From Luteimonas granuli (GTDB taxonomy: Bacteria; Pseudomonadota; Gammaproteobacteria; Xanthomonadales; Xanthomonadaceae): DNA of 64,000 nt. Positions 1 through 7,151 of the stretch are shown in pieces. The translations under genes were made by a program, and so were the position numbers. The stretch covers positions 434,001 to 498,000 of the forward strand of contig NZ_CP042218.1 in the NCBI RefSeq assembly GCF_007795095.1, written 5' to 3'. The notes under the pieces were generated by a model, which was given only the letters and a program-made list of their open reading frames with translations, was not told the origin of the DNA and did not search any database. Position 1 is the stretch's first letter, and every line of letters starts with the position of its first letter.

Positions 1-2
1 AT

Positions 3-638
3 GCCGCCGCCGCGAAGCTCGCCAACGGCTACATGAAGCAGGATTACCAGCGAATCTACGAATTGTGGGAAGCGCAAGGCTTCCCGCTGCCGGAGTTGGG
101 AAACCTCTGGCGACATATCCGCTTCGGCGATGCGCAAGACTATGAGGACATGCTGAAGTTCGATATCGACTTCATAGCGGCCAACGCCGAGGGGCACGCC
201 CGAGCTGGCCAGCTACAGGCTCCACAAGCCGGTTTTGAACACTTGCTCCATCCAATCGTGACTGCCGCATCCTTGCGCCATTACCACGAAGGCGACTACC
301 GAAATGCGGTACTTGATGGAATGCTCGCCCTGTCCGACCTCATTCGCAAGCGAACAGGACTCAATGCTGACGGCAAGGCACTTGCAACGGAGGCGTTTTC
401 ACTAAATAGGCCCAAGCTGATTTTTAGCGAACTACAGAGCGAATCAGGCCAGAACGATCAGAAGGGTTTCATGGAAATGATCGGAGGCGCATACACCGGC
501 ATCCGCAATCCGAAGGCTCATTCGCTGATCCACGACTTGGACATGACAAAGGCGGCCCAGTACTTGGTCGCTATCAGTCTCTTCGTCAGGCGGGTCGCAG
601 AAGCAAACGAGGTACCGCCTCTCCCGCCTAACAGTTAG
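3..638 (+). CDS. TIGR02391-family protein (5' end outside window)
   Basis: The first in-window ATG is at 33, but the frame stays open to the window edge, so the protein is probably longer at its N-terminus. From that ATG about 201 residues are visible. The C-terminal part carries the run GAYTGIRNPKAH (about residues 150-161), the hallmark of the TIGR02391/Ymh family of uncharacterised proteins found near phage and defence genes. I see no catalytic motif beyond the conserved RNPxAH. The stop overlaps the stop of the convergent zinc-ribbon gene by a few bases. Base composition is less GC-rich than the rest of the window, which suggests acquisition by transfer. Function unknown; a link to phage defence or abortive infection is inference from the family's usual context. 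Confidence 0.75.
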   Translation, partial: AAAAKLANGYMKQDYQRIYELWEAQGFPLPELGNLWRHIRFGDAQDYEDMLKFDIDFIAANAEGHARAGQLQAPQAGFEHLLHPIVTAASLRHYHEGDYRNAVLDGMLALSDLIRKRTGLNADGKALATEAFSLNRPKLIFSELQSESGQNDQKGFMEMIGGAYTGIRNPKAHSLIHDLDMTKAAQYLVAISLFVRRVAEANEVPPLPPNS

Positions 639-829
639 GTCGGGAAGCCACTCTTGAGCTTCGCGTAGACGAAGGCGGCGATCAGCAATATCACGCCGAG
701 TTGCATCACTTTTTCGATCCAAAGGCGCCGTTCGCGGCGCGTCATGCGTCCGCAGACTTCGCATTCCGTGTCGCGCTTGAGCGACATGTGGCCGCAATGG
801 TCACAGGAGATGGTGCGGTATCTGGGCAT
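635..829 (-). CDS. Small zinc-ribbon membrane protein
   Basis: A 64-residue protein. Two CxxC knuckles near the N-terminus (CDHC at about residue 9 and CEVC at about residue 24) form a probable zinc ribbon. They are followed by a basic stretch (RRERR) and one hydrophobic segment (VILLIAAFVYA) that should cross the inner membrane, leaving the zinc ribbon on the cytoplasmic side. A GAGGTGAG Shine-Dalgarno sits just upstream of the ATG, which supports the start. It is convergent with the TIGR02391 gene. I do not recognise a specific family; the role is unknown. Confidence 0.65.
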   Translation of the reverse strand: MPRYRTISCDHCGHMSLKRDTECEVCGRMTRRERRLWIEKVMQLGVILLIAAFVYAKLKSGFPT

Positions 830-967
830 TGCTCACCTCCGGGCTTGAGGGAGTCCAGCGTGGCTATGGCTCGTCGCAGGAGCTGAGACAAGAACAGCCC
901 CGGTCAGTCCTGGGCGTTCTTTTGCCTGACCCCAGCGCGGGAAATTTTCTTACGCAACGATGCGTCT

Positions 968-1156
968 TCAGCCTAGGTTGCGCGGCTCAAGAGTCAAAAG
1001 AACGAACAGCCCGAAGAAGCCCGCCACCGCGGGCAACACGGCTAGGAACTCCACCCACTCCGGCAGGCCGTCACGCAATTGATTTGCATGCTCGTTATCG
1101 TCAGCCACCATACGAAAGCATTGACCAAGAAACTCACGACCACAGACGTAGCGCAA
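968..1156 (-). CDS. Possible small single-pass membrane protein
   Basis: A short frame of 62 codons, or 47 if it starts at the internal methionine MVADDNEHANQ. The C-terminal half is strongly hydrophobic (EFLAVLPAVAGFFGLFVLL) and would make one membrane helix ending in a short polar tail. No family was recognised and no convincing ribosome binding site was seen. It is the only protein-like frame in the 400-base gap between the zinc-ribbon gene and the DUF1828 gene; a plus-strand frame at 829-1224 has random-looking composition. Weak call. Confidence 0.25.
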   Translation of the reverse strand: MRYVCGREFLGQCFRMVADDNEHANQLRDGLPEWVEFLAVLPAVAGFFGLFVLLTLEPRNLG

Positions 1157-1231
1157 GCCACTTCCGCCCCCTCAAGAACGACCCGGAAACTGCTTCCGCG
1201 TTACCCATCTGTTCCATGAGCTAATCCCCCT

Positions 1232-1981
1232 TTAGTCTTGCAAGACGACATAGCGCTCCGCGAAGTCCGATAGCGTAGTCGTATCAGCAACTTGGCCCAG
1301 CACCGCCTGTTCGCGCTCAGCCTTTGCGCGGTCCTCGCGATCATCAATGATGAACAAGAGTCCCAAGTCGGCGTCGTCCTGGGCAGCGAGGATTGCCTTC
1401 CGCAAGCGCGAACTGACGGCTCTCGCAGTTGGGGGTAGCGCGTCAACGAGCAGCGTGCCCCAGCGGAAATCAAAGTCGAACGGCGCGCCCTTCAGGGTGA
1501 CGTGCACGTTGCTGACCAGTTGCCGCGTCGGCGCCTTCTCACGAAGAAGGCGCTCAACTTCGTCAGTGAGCCAAAAATCGCTGTCACCTTGTTCCAACTT
1601 ATCCGCCTGCCATCCGGCCACGGCGCTAAACATCCGCAGAATTCGATTGAAATGCCATGCAAGTTCATTCGCGGGGATTAGCGTTTCTATCGCCCCGCGC
1701 TCGGTCATGTAGAAATCGAACCTTTCCACAAGATTCTGCAAGCCGCGCCAATGATGACGCTTATCCAGCACGACACCTTCGCTGCCGAGCGCAAACATCG
1801 TCAAGCAATCGTCGGTGAACAGAAGATTCTGACCACGGGCGATTAGAAAGAAGTCGAGCGGCTTTCCGCCCTCGAGCACGATGGGCGTACAGACATAAAG
1901 GGTTTCCTCAACGCGATCAGGCAGCGGATGGCAGTGCCACCCGTTGTTCGCTCGCAGGAATTCGCAGTTGAGGCTATCCAT
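1232..1981 (-). CDS. DUF1828/DUF1829-type protein
   Basis: A 249-residue cytoplasmic protein without signal peptide. The N-terminal half (about residues 5-110, with LYVCTPIVLEGG, FFLIARG, LLFTDDCLTMFALG) matches my recollection of DUF1828. The C-terminal half, with FDFDFRWGTLLVDALPP and GLLFIIDD, resembles the partner domain DUF1829. These domains are found in phage- and plasmid-associated genes of unknown function. The gene starts 5 bases after the stop of the upstream gene at 1987-2472, so the two form an operon. Base composition is atypical for the window. A nuclease or toxin-antitoxin role is conceivable but unsupported. Confidence 0.7.
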   Translation of the reverse strand: MDSLNCEFLRANNGWHCHPLPDRVEETLYVCTPIVLEGGKPLDFFLIARGQNLLFTDDCLTMFALGSEGVVLDKRHHWRGLQNLVERFDFYMTERGAIETLIPANELAWHFNRILRMFSAVAGWQADKLEQGDSDFWLTDEVERLLREKAPTRQLVSNVHVTLKGAPFDFDFRWGTLLVDALPPTARAVSSRLRKAILAAQDDADLGLLFIIDDREDRAKAEREQAVLGQVADTTTLSDFAERYVVLQD

Positions 1982-1986
1982 GATCG

Positions 1987-2472
1987 CTACTTGCTGAAAA
2001 TTCCGTCGTGGAACGGAGGAACCAGTGCGTGACGTGGGCTGTCCGAAATCTTGGCATGGCGCTTAAAGCGGTACGCCCATCGTTTGAGTTGGCCTGCGTC
2101 CAGATTCGCCAACACAGGGCGGACCATCGCGTCCGGGGGCTTATGGCCCAGGTGGATATGCGGCCCTAACACTTGCCGCCCCTTCTCCCGGTGGGAAATT
2201 TGGTATCGCGGATAGACTTCGATCTGGAACACTCGGTGGCGATCTCGGCCATGAGTGTCGAACAAGCCGTATCGGAAGACCTCTCCGCCAACGGACAGTG
2301 ATTCATACACGCCCTCAAAATGGAGGCCCGGTATGGTCACAAAGCGATCATCGAGCAGCGTGCTGAAACCCTTGAGCCAGCCCGCGTGATTGGGCTTTTC
2401 AGCCCAAGCGATTTCCTCGCCTATGTACTTGACGCGCTGACACTTCGCCCGGCATTCCTCTCGCCATCCCAT
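1987..2472 (-). CDS. Hypothetical protein, operon partner of DUF1828 gene
   Basis: A 161-residue soluble protein that I do not recognise. It is rich in aromatic and basic residues, with a central YGLFDTHGRDRHRVFQIEVYPRY stretch that reads like alternating beta strands, then GPHIHLGHKP, a His cluster that could bind metal. It is the first gene of a two-gene minus-strand operon with the DUF1828 protein, so the two are probably functional partners. No signal peptide or membrane segment. It lies next to the terminase remnant, in the accessory patch at the start of the window. Confidence 0.55.
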   Translation of the reverse strand: MGWREECRAKCQRVKYIGEEIAWAEKPNHAGWLKGFSTLLDDRFVTIPGLHFEGVYESLSVGGEVFRYGLFDTHGRDRHRVFQIEVYPRYQISHREKGRQVLGPHIHLGHKPPDAMVRPVLANLDAGQLKRWAYRFKRHAKISDSPRHALVPPFHDGIFSK

Positions 2473-2586
2473 GCCCGAAACCTCCCCCTAAGCCAGCCTA
2501 CCTTATAAGGCAGCCCGCTCAGGGTAAAGGAGACTACTTCTCGACCTATGGGTGGTCCGTCTCATGGGCCGCGATTAGACGACAGC

Positions 2587-2636
2587 CACCCCCGGCGCCC
2601 CCACCGGCCGAGGACGAGTCCGAGACGCCGGGGGTG
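2587..2636. repeat. 11-bp inverted repeat 3' of the terminase remnant
   Basis: CACCCCCGGCG at 2587-2597 is matched exactly by CGCCGGGGGTG at 2626-2636, giving a strong stem with a 28-base loop. It lies directly beyond the stop codon of the terminase-like remnant and could have been its transcription terminator, although there is no T-run. Confidence 0.4.
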
Positions 2637-2640
2637 CTGC

Positions 2641-2877
2641 CTAACGTGGGAAGAACTGGCGGTGCGAGTACTCCCGCAGCGACTCGGCCGTCGCGCAGGT
2701 CGATTCGGACAGGCCGAAGACGGCAATAGCGAGGGCCAGCACCAGGTCATCGTGCTCCCCTTCGCGGGCATTGAACGTGGGTTCCCCGCGTGTCCGTGTA
2801 CTTGACCCGGAACTCCTGCAACTCGCGGGTCAGAACGGCTGCATTGGGCAGGGCGCGGGATGCGGAGGTCGCCCGAA
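2641..2877 (-). pseudogene. Decayed 3' end of a phage terminase large subunit-like gene
   Basis: Reading the minus strand in three frames with two single-base shifts gives a continuous protein end: GDLRIPR, then ALPNAAVLTRELQEFRVKYT, then FNAREGEHDDLVLALAIAVF followed by a 28-residue tail and TAG at 2641-2643. The LTRELQEFRVK...GEHDDLVLALA pattern is what I know from the C-terminus of phage terminase large subunits (TerL), where 'HDDLV.ALA' is near invariant. Only about 80 codons remain, with no start and two frameshifts, so it is a remnant. Together with the neighbouring accessory genes it suggests an eroded prophage or phage-derived island. The identification is from memory of the motif. 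Confidence 0.5.
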
Positions 2878-2917
2878 TGACATCTTACGAACATGCCTTG
2901 AACATGCGGAAGAATCA

Positions 2918-2946
2918 GGACGGCCGCTTGCGCGGCCGTCCTTTTT
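2918..2946 (+). terminator. Rho-independent terminator
   Basis: Perfect 10-bp stem GGACGGCCGC / GCGGCCGTCC with loop TTGC, followed by TTTTT (2942-2946), a canonical plus-strand terminator. No intact plus-strand gene lies upstream, so it probably outlived a lost gene of the eroded island. Immediately after it are two imperfect direct copies of CTGCGG(A/G)TGATCC(G/A)CCGG. Confidence 0.8.
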
Positions 2947-2992
2947 CTGCGGATGATCCGCCGGTTTTCTGCGGGTGATCCACCGGGCGCAA

Positions 2993-4381
2993 TCAGTCGC
3001 GCACCGCCGCCGCGGCGTTCACCCGGCCGGCGCCGTAGAACGGGTCGTTGCCCGCCTCGCCCAGGTCCTCGGCGGACTTCCTCAGGATCGCTTCCACCTG
3101 CGCCGGCTTGATCCCGGGATGCTTGCCGTAGATCAGCGCGGCCACGCCGGCCACATGCGGTGCCGCCATGCTGGTTCCGGCCGCCCACGAATAGCTGGCG
3201 AACACCGAGGTTCCGGAGATGGAATAGCCTCCGGGCGCGAACACCCCGTCGAACACCCAGCAGGGCTGGATGACGCCCGCGACCACGCACAGGGTTTCGA
3301 CCTCCGAGTCGAAGTCGCCACCCGGCGCGGCGAAGGCCACTTCGGACCGGCCATGGTTGGAGTAGCTCGCCGGCAGGTCGAGGTCGGCCCTCTCGGTGTT
3401 CATGCCCCAGGCATCGGGCGCCGTCGCCGAGATCGCCAGCACCCCCGGCAGCCCCCCGGGGAAGGCCATGACGTTGGCGTCGTAGTCCATGTTCCTCGCG
3501 TCGTTCCCGGTGGACGCCACCACGAGCGTGCCCTGGCTGCGGGCGTACTGGACCGCCCGCTTGGTGGCGTTGACCAGCTCGGCCACCTCCTTGCCGCCGA
3601 CCGCCAGCCCGTCGCGCACGCCCAGGCTCATGTTGATCACGTTCGCGCCTGCGTCCGTGGCGTGCACAATGCCCTGGATGATCCCCGCGAACCCGCCGCT
3701 GCCCGTAACCTCCGACAGGACCTTGACCGCGATGATCCGGGCCTCGGGGGCCACGCCGATGGTCCCGATGCCGTTGTCGGCCGCGGCGGCGATGCCTGCG
3801 ACATGGGTACCGTGGTTGAAACCGCTGACCAGCGCGCGGCACACGCCCTCCCCCGGCACGAACGAGGTCGAACGGTCCAGGTCGAGGTTGGGCGCGATAT
3901 CCGGGTGCAGGCAGGCCACGCCCGAGTCGAGTACGGCGATGGTCGCACCCTGGCCGCGGTAGCCGGCGTTCCAGGCACCGGCCACGTCGATCGCCCCGGC
4001 GCCCCACTGCAGGTCGAAGCGGATGTCGTCCTCGCCGGAGGCTGGCGGGTTGGCGAAGTCCGGGCCGATCTCTTCGCCGACCAGCGAGAGATCCTGGGGG
4101 ATGTCGAACTCGAGCTGGATGTCGCGGGTCGTCGTCAGCCCGGCGATCGCAGCCGCCGCGGTGGCGAAGTCCGGGTTGTCCGATTCGACGATGGCGATGC
4201 CCACCTGGGGCAGGTTGGCGGTGATCGTCCCGCCCGCCGCCTCGATGCTCGACTGCTGGTTCTTGTTCAGGCCGTTCCCGTTGGCGGAAACGACATAGGT
4301 CGCCGCGTGTGCACTGGCGGCGATCGCAAGGCCGGACACCACGACACCCACGGCAACGGACAGCTTCTTGCGCTGGTTCAT
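2993..4381 (-). CDS. Secreted S8 (subtilase) serine protease
   Basis: A 462-residue exported peptidase. I start at the ATG at 4381 (MNQRKKLSVAVG), which has a clear signal peptide ending near AASAHA (about residue 26) and a GAGAGAGGG ribosome binding site; a longer upstream frame lacks these. A propeptide of roughly 80-100 residues follows. The catalytic triad is visible: Asp152 in VLDSG, His190 in NHGTHVAG, Ser404 in GTSMAAPHVAG, with the oxyanion Asn in STGND at about 293. It should degrade protein in the periplasm or medium, as expected for a predatory or proteolytic xanthomonad. Single gene, divergent from the DUF445 gene. No C-terminal extension is evident. Confidence 0.9.
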   Translation of the reverse strand: MNQRKKLSVAVGVVVSGLAIAASAHAATYVVSANGNGLNKNQQSSIEAAGGTITANLPQVGIAIVESDNPDFATAAAAIAGLTTTRDIQLEFDIPQDLSLVGEEIGPDFANPPASGEDDIRFDLQWGAGAIDVAGAWNAGYRGQGATIAVLDSGVACLHPDIAPNLDLDRSTSFVPGEGVCRALVSGFNHGTHVAGIAAAADNGIGTIGVAPEARIIAVKVLSEVTGSGGFAGIIQGIVHATDAGANVINMSLGVRDGLAVGGKEVAELVNATKRAVQYARSQGTLVVASTGNDARNMDYDANVMAFPGGLPGVLAISATAPDAWGMNTERADLDLPASYSNHGRSEVAFAAPGGDFDSEVETLCVVAGVIQPCWVFDGVFAPGGYSISGTSVFASYSWAAGTSMAAPHVAGVAALIYGKHPGIKPAQVEAILRKSAEDLGEAGNDPFYGAGRVNAAAAVRD

Positions 4382-4506
4382 CAGGGATCCCTCTCTCTCC
4401 GAAGTGGTACCGCATGGCAGGCGAACACACCGCCTGTCGTCTGGCTCACGTTGCCCGGACCCTCTTCCGGCCACACGCGGCTCGGGAGCCGGGCTACTCT
4501 TCGTCC

Positions 4507-5790
4507 ATGGCCGCTTCCAGTGATCCCCGCGAGGCCGCGCTGCGGCGGCGCAAGGCCATCGCCCTGGGCCTGCTCGGCCTGGCCGGGGCGGGCCTGGCCG
4601 TGGTCTCGGTGCTCGAGCGCAGCCATCCGCACTGGATCCTCGGCTTCCTCGCCAGGGTGTTCGAGGCCGCGCTGGTGGGCGGGCTCGCGGACTGGTTCGC
4701 GGTGGTCGCGCTGTTCCGCCACCCGCTTGGCATGCGCTGGATCCCGCACACGGCCATCATTCCCTCGAAGAAGAACGCGTTGGGCGCAAGCCTCGCCGAC
4801 TTCATCTGCGACCACTTCCTCGGCACCAGGCAGGTGGCCGACAAGTTGCGGTCGATGGACATCGCGGGTTCGGTCGCCGGCCGGCTCGCCGACGCGGGCT
4901 TCTCGCAGGCCATGGGTCGGGCGCTGGCCAGCGCCCTCCCCCGGATCCTCGACGCGCTGGAGAGCGAGGAACTGCACCGGTTCCTGCAGCGGATCGCGGA
5001 GGCGCGGCTGCGACAGGTCGATCTCTCGGGCGCGGTGGCGGTCGTCCTGCGCCAGCTCACCGCGGACGCCCGCCACCAGGCCCTTGTCGATGCCGGCCTG
5101 GCCTACGCCGGCGACGTCCTGGCCGCCCCCGGCACCCACGAACGGATCGCCGAGATGGCCACGCGCGAACTGTGGAAGGTGCTGCGCTACCTGAAGCTGG
5201 AAGGCGTGGTCGCCGACAAGGTCGCCGACAAGCTGGTGGCCGGCATGACCGCCATGGTCGACGACATGGCCGCCGACCGCGACCACGAGATGCGCCAGCG
5301 CATCGGCGCCGAGTTCGAGCGCCTGATCCTGCGCCTGGAGGACGACCCGGCGCTGCGCGAGCGGGTGAACCGGTTCCGCGACCAGCTGATCGAGGACTCC
5401 GACCTGTCACGTTACCTGCGGAGTCTGTGGCGCGACCTGGCGGCATGGATCCGCGACGACGCCGCGCGCGAGGACTCGATCATCGCCGACCGCATGGCCG
5501 GCGTCGGCGCCGAAGTAGGCGCCCGGCTGGCGGCCGACGATGCCATGCGCGCCTGGATCAATCGCGGCATCGTCGACCTGGTGCTGCCCGAGGTGGAGCG
5601 CTACCGCGAAGGCATCCGCGGCTTCATCATCGATCGTGTGCACCAGTGGAGCGCCGACGAGCTCACGCGCGAACTGGAGCTCGCGGTGGGCCCGGACCTG
5701 CAGTTCATCCGCTACAACGGGACGGCGGTCGGGGCACTGATCGGCGGCGTGCTGTACGTGCTGGTGCACGGGATCCAGCGGCTCGCGTGA
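4507..5790 (+). CDS. DUF445 membrane protein (YjiN-like)
   Basis: A 427-residue protein of the DUF445 family. The start is the ATG at 4507; the upstream extension of the frame overlaps the divergent protease promoter. Near the N-terminus is a hydrophobic helix (AIALGLLGLAGAGLAVVSVL), then the family signature FEAALVGGLADWFAVVALFRHPLG...HTAIIP (about residues 45-85). A long, charged, mostly helical region follows. The C-terminus ends in a second hydrophobic segment (GTAVGALIGGVLYVLVHGIQ), so both ends are membrane-anchored. Function is not established for this family. Confidence 0.85.
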   Translation: MAASSDPREAALRRRKAIALGLLGLAGAGLAVVSVLERSHPHWILGFLARVFEAALVGGLADWFAVVALFRHPLGMRWIPHTAIIPSKKNALGASLADFICDHFLGTRQVADKLRSMDIAGSVAGRLADAGFSQAMGRALASALPRILDALESEELHRFLQRIAEARLRQVDLSGAVAVVLRQLTADARHQALVDAGLAYAGDVLAAPGTHERIAEMATRELWKVLRYLKLEGVVADKVADKLVAGMTAMVDDMAADRDHEMRQRIGAEFERLILRLEDDPALRERVNRFRDQLIEDSDLSRYLRSLWRDLAAWIRDDAAREDSIIADRMAGVGAEVGARLAADDAMRAWINRGIVDLVLPEVERYREGIRGFIIDRVHQWSADELTRELELAVGPDLQFIRYNGTAVGALIGGVLYVLVHGIQRLA

Positions 5791-5794
5791 GCGC

Positions 5795-5974
5795 TCAGGA
5801 AGACTTGCGGCCGGAACCGGATTTCTTGCCGCCGCCGTCCTGCTTGTTGACCGTGGCCCAGGCGATGCGCTCGGCATCCTCCTTCGAGCGCCCCTTCTCG
5901 CGTTCACTGTCCTCGATGTGCTCCGCCTTGCGCTTCTGCTTGTCGGTGTAGGCCGACTTGTCTCCGCGGCTCAT
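5795..5974 (-). CDS. Small KGG-type stress/'plasmid stabilisation' family protein
   Basis: A 59-residue protein starting MSRGDKSAYTDKQKRKAEHIEDS and ending in a KQDGGGKKSGSGRKSS tail. It is highly charged and lacks any hydrophobic core, so it is probably disordered or helical and may bind nucleic acid. Short proteins of this MSRGDKS...AWATVNKQDGG type are common in Pseudomonas and Xanthomonas, annotated loosely as plasmid stabilisation proteins, with no proven function. It sits convergent with the DUF445 gene and just downstream of the dehydrogenase/NHEJ genes on the same strand, suggesting membership of a stress-related group. Confidence 0.75.
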   Translation of the reverse strand: MSRGDKSAYTDKQKRKAEHIEDSEREKGRSKEDAERIAWATVNKQDGGGKKSGSGRKSS

Positions 5975-5999
5975 GTCCAGGCTCCTCGCTTCTGCGGGG

Positions 6000-7070
6000 T
6001 CAGCCGCGCGGCCCGCCCATGACGGGCAGGATCACGCCGTTCACGTAGGACGACATCACCGGTGACGCCAGGAAGACGAACGCCGGCGAGATCTCCTCCG
6101 GCTGTGCCGGCCGCCCCATGTCGCTGTCCTTGCCGAAGGCGGCCACGTCCGGAGCGGCCTTGTCCGCCGGATTCAAGGGCGTCCATACCGGCCCTGGCGC
6201 CACACAGTTCACGCGGATGCCACGGTCGAGCAGGTTGCTCGCGAGCGACAGGGTGAAGGCGTGGATCGCGCCCTTGGTGGCGGAATAGTCCAGCAGTTTC
6301 GGGCTCCCGAAGATCCCCGTCTCGGAGCCCGTGTTGACGATGCTGGCGCCCTCCTCCATGTGCCACAAGGCCGCGCGCGCCATGTGGAAATAGCCGGCGA
6401 TGTTGGTCTGCAGGGTTTCCTGCAGGTGCCTGTCGCTCAGATCCTCGAGCCGCTCGGCGTGCTGCTGGAAAGCGGCGTTGTTGACCAGCACGTCCAGCCG
6501 GCCGAAGGTCTTCACCACCCTGCGCACCGCGTCGTTGCAGAACCCGGGGTCGCGCACGTCGCCGGCGATCACCAGACAGCGGCGGCCCTCCGCCTCGACG
6601 TGGCGCCGGGTTTCCTCCGCGTCCTCGTCCTCGGCGAGGTGCAGCACGGCGACGTCGGCGCCCTCGCGCGCGAACAGCACCGCCACCGCGCGGCCGATGC
6701 CGGAGTCGCCGCCGGTGATGATCGCGGCCATGCCTTCCAGCTTGCCGCTGCCTTCATAGCCTGGCGCGAGGAAGCGCGGTTCGAGTTCCAGCGCGTGCTC
6801 GTTGCCGGGCTTGGCCAGATGCTGCGCGGGCATGGGGTTGGAGGGCTGACGGCGAGCACCGGCCTGCACCGGCTGCTTCTTCGCCGGGGCCTTCTTCTTC
6901 GCGCGCGTCGCGGCCTGTCCGGCTTTCTGCTGGATGTCCCGCTGCCGCTCGACGGTCCTCGCCGCTTCCGCGCGGCCGCCGACCTTTGGCGCCTTGCTGC
7001 CAGACGTCTTGCTGCTCGTACTGCGGCCGGCCTTGCCCGTCGTCCTGCCACCGGTTTTGCTGGTCGCCAT
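6000..7070 (-). CDS. Short-chain dehydrogenase with Lys/Ala-rich N-terminal tail
   Basis: A 356-residue NAD(P)-dependent oxidoreductase of the SDR superfamily, closest in feel to the YghA-type enzymes. The Rossmann motif GGDSGIGRA is at about residue 118, NNAA in the middle, and the catalytic Ser...YSATK (Tyr-x3-Lys) follows ETGIFGSPKLLD. The C-terminal NGVILPVMGG is typical. The first 70-80 residues are not part of the fold: a lysine/alanine/serine-rich tail (KKKAPAKKQP) like a histone H1 tail. It lies 81 bases downstream of ligD on the same strand. Substrate unknown. Confidence 0.88.
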   Translation of the reverse strand: MATSKTGGRTTGKAGRSTSSKTSGSKAPKVGGRAEAARTVERQRDIQQKAGQAATRAKKKAPAKKQPVQAGARRQPSNPMPAQHLAKPGNEHALELEPRFLAPGYEGSGKLEGMAAIITGGDSGIGRAVAVLFAREGADVAVLHLAEDEDAEETRRHVEAEGRRCLVIAGDVRDPGFCNDAVRRVVKTFGRLDVLVNNAAFQQHAERLEDLSDRHLQETLQTNIAGYFHMARAALWHMEEGASIVNTGSETGIFGSPKLLDYSATKGAIHAFTLSLASNLLDRGIRVNCVAPGPVWTPLNPADKAAPDVAAFGKDSDMGRPAQPEEISPAFVFLASPVMSSYVNGVILPVMGGPRG

Positions 7071-7151
7071 CCCCGCGCCTCCGCCTCTGCCATCACCCGG
7101 ACGCTAGCGTCGCGGCCGTTCGCGCGCCGTCGTCATGGCGTGCAGGCGATG

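Noticed and set aside
829..1224. Plus-strand frame in the gap before the DUF1828 gene
   Set aside because: Low-complexity Pro/Arg/Ser composition, no ribosome binding site, overlaps a more protein-like minus-strand frame.
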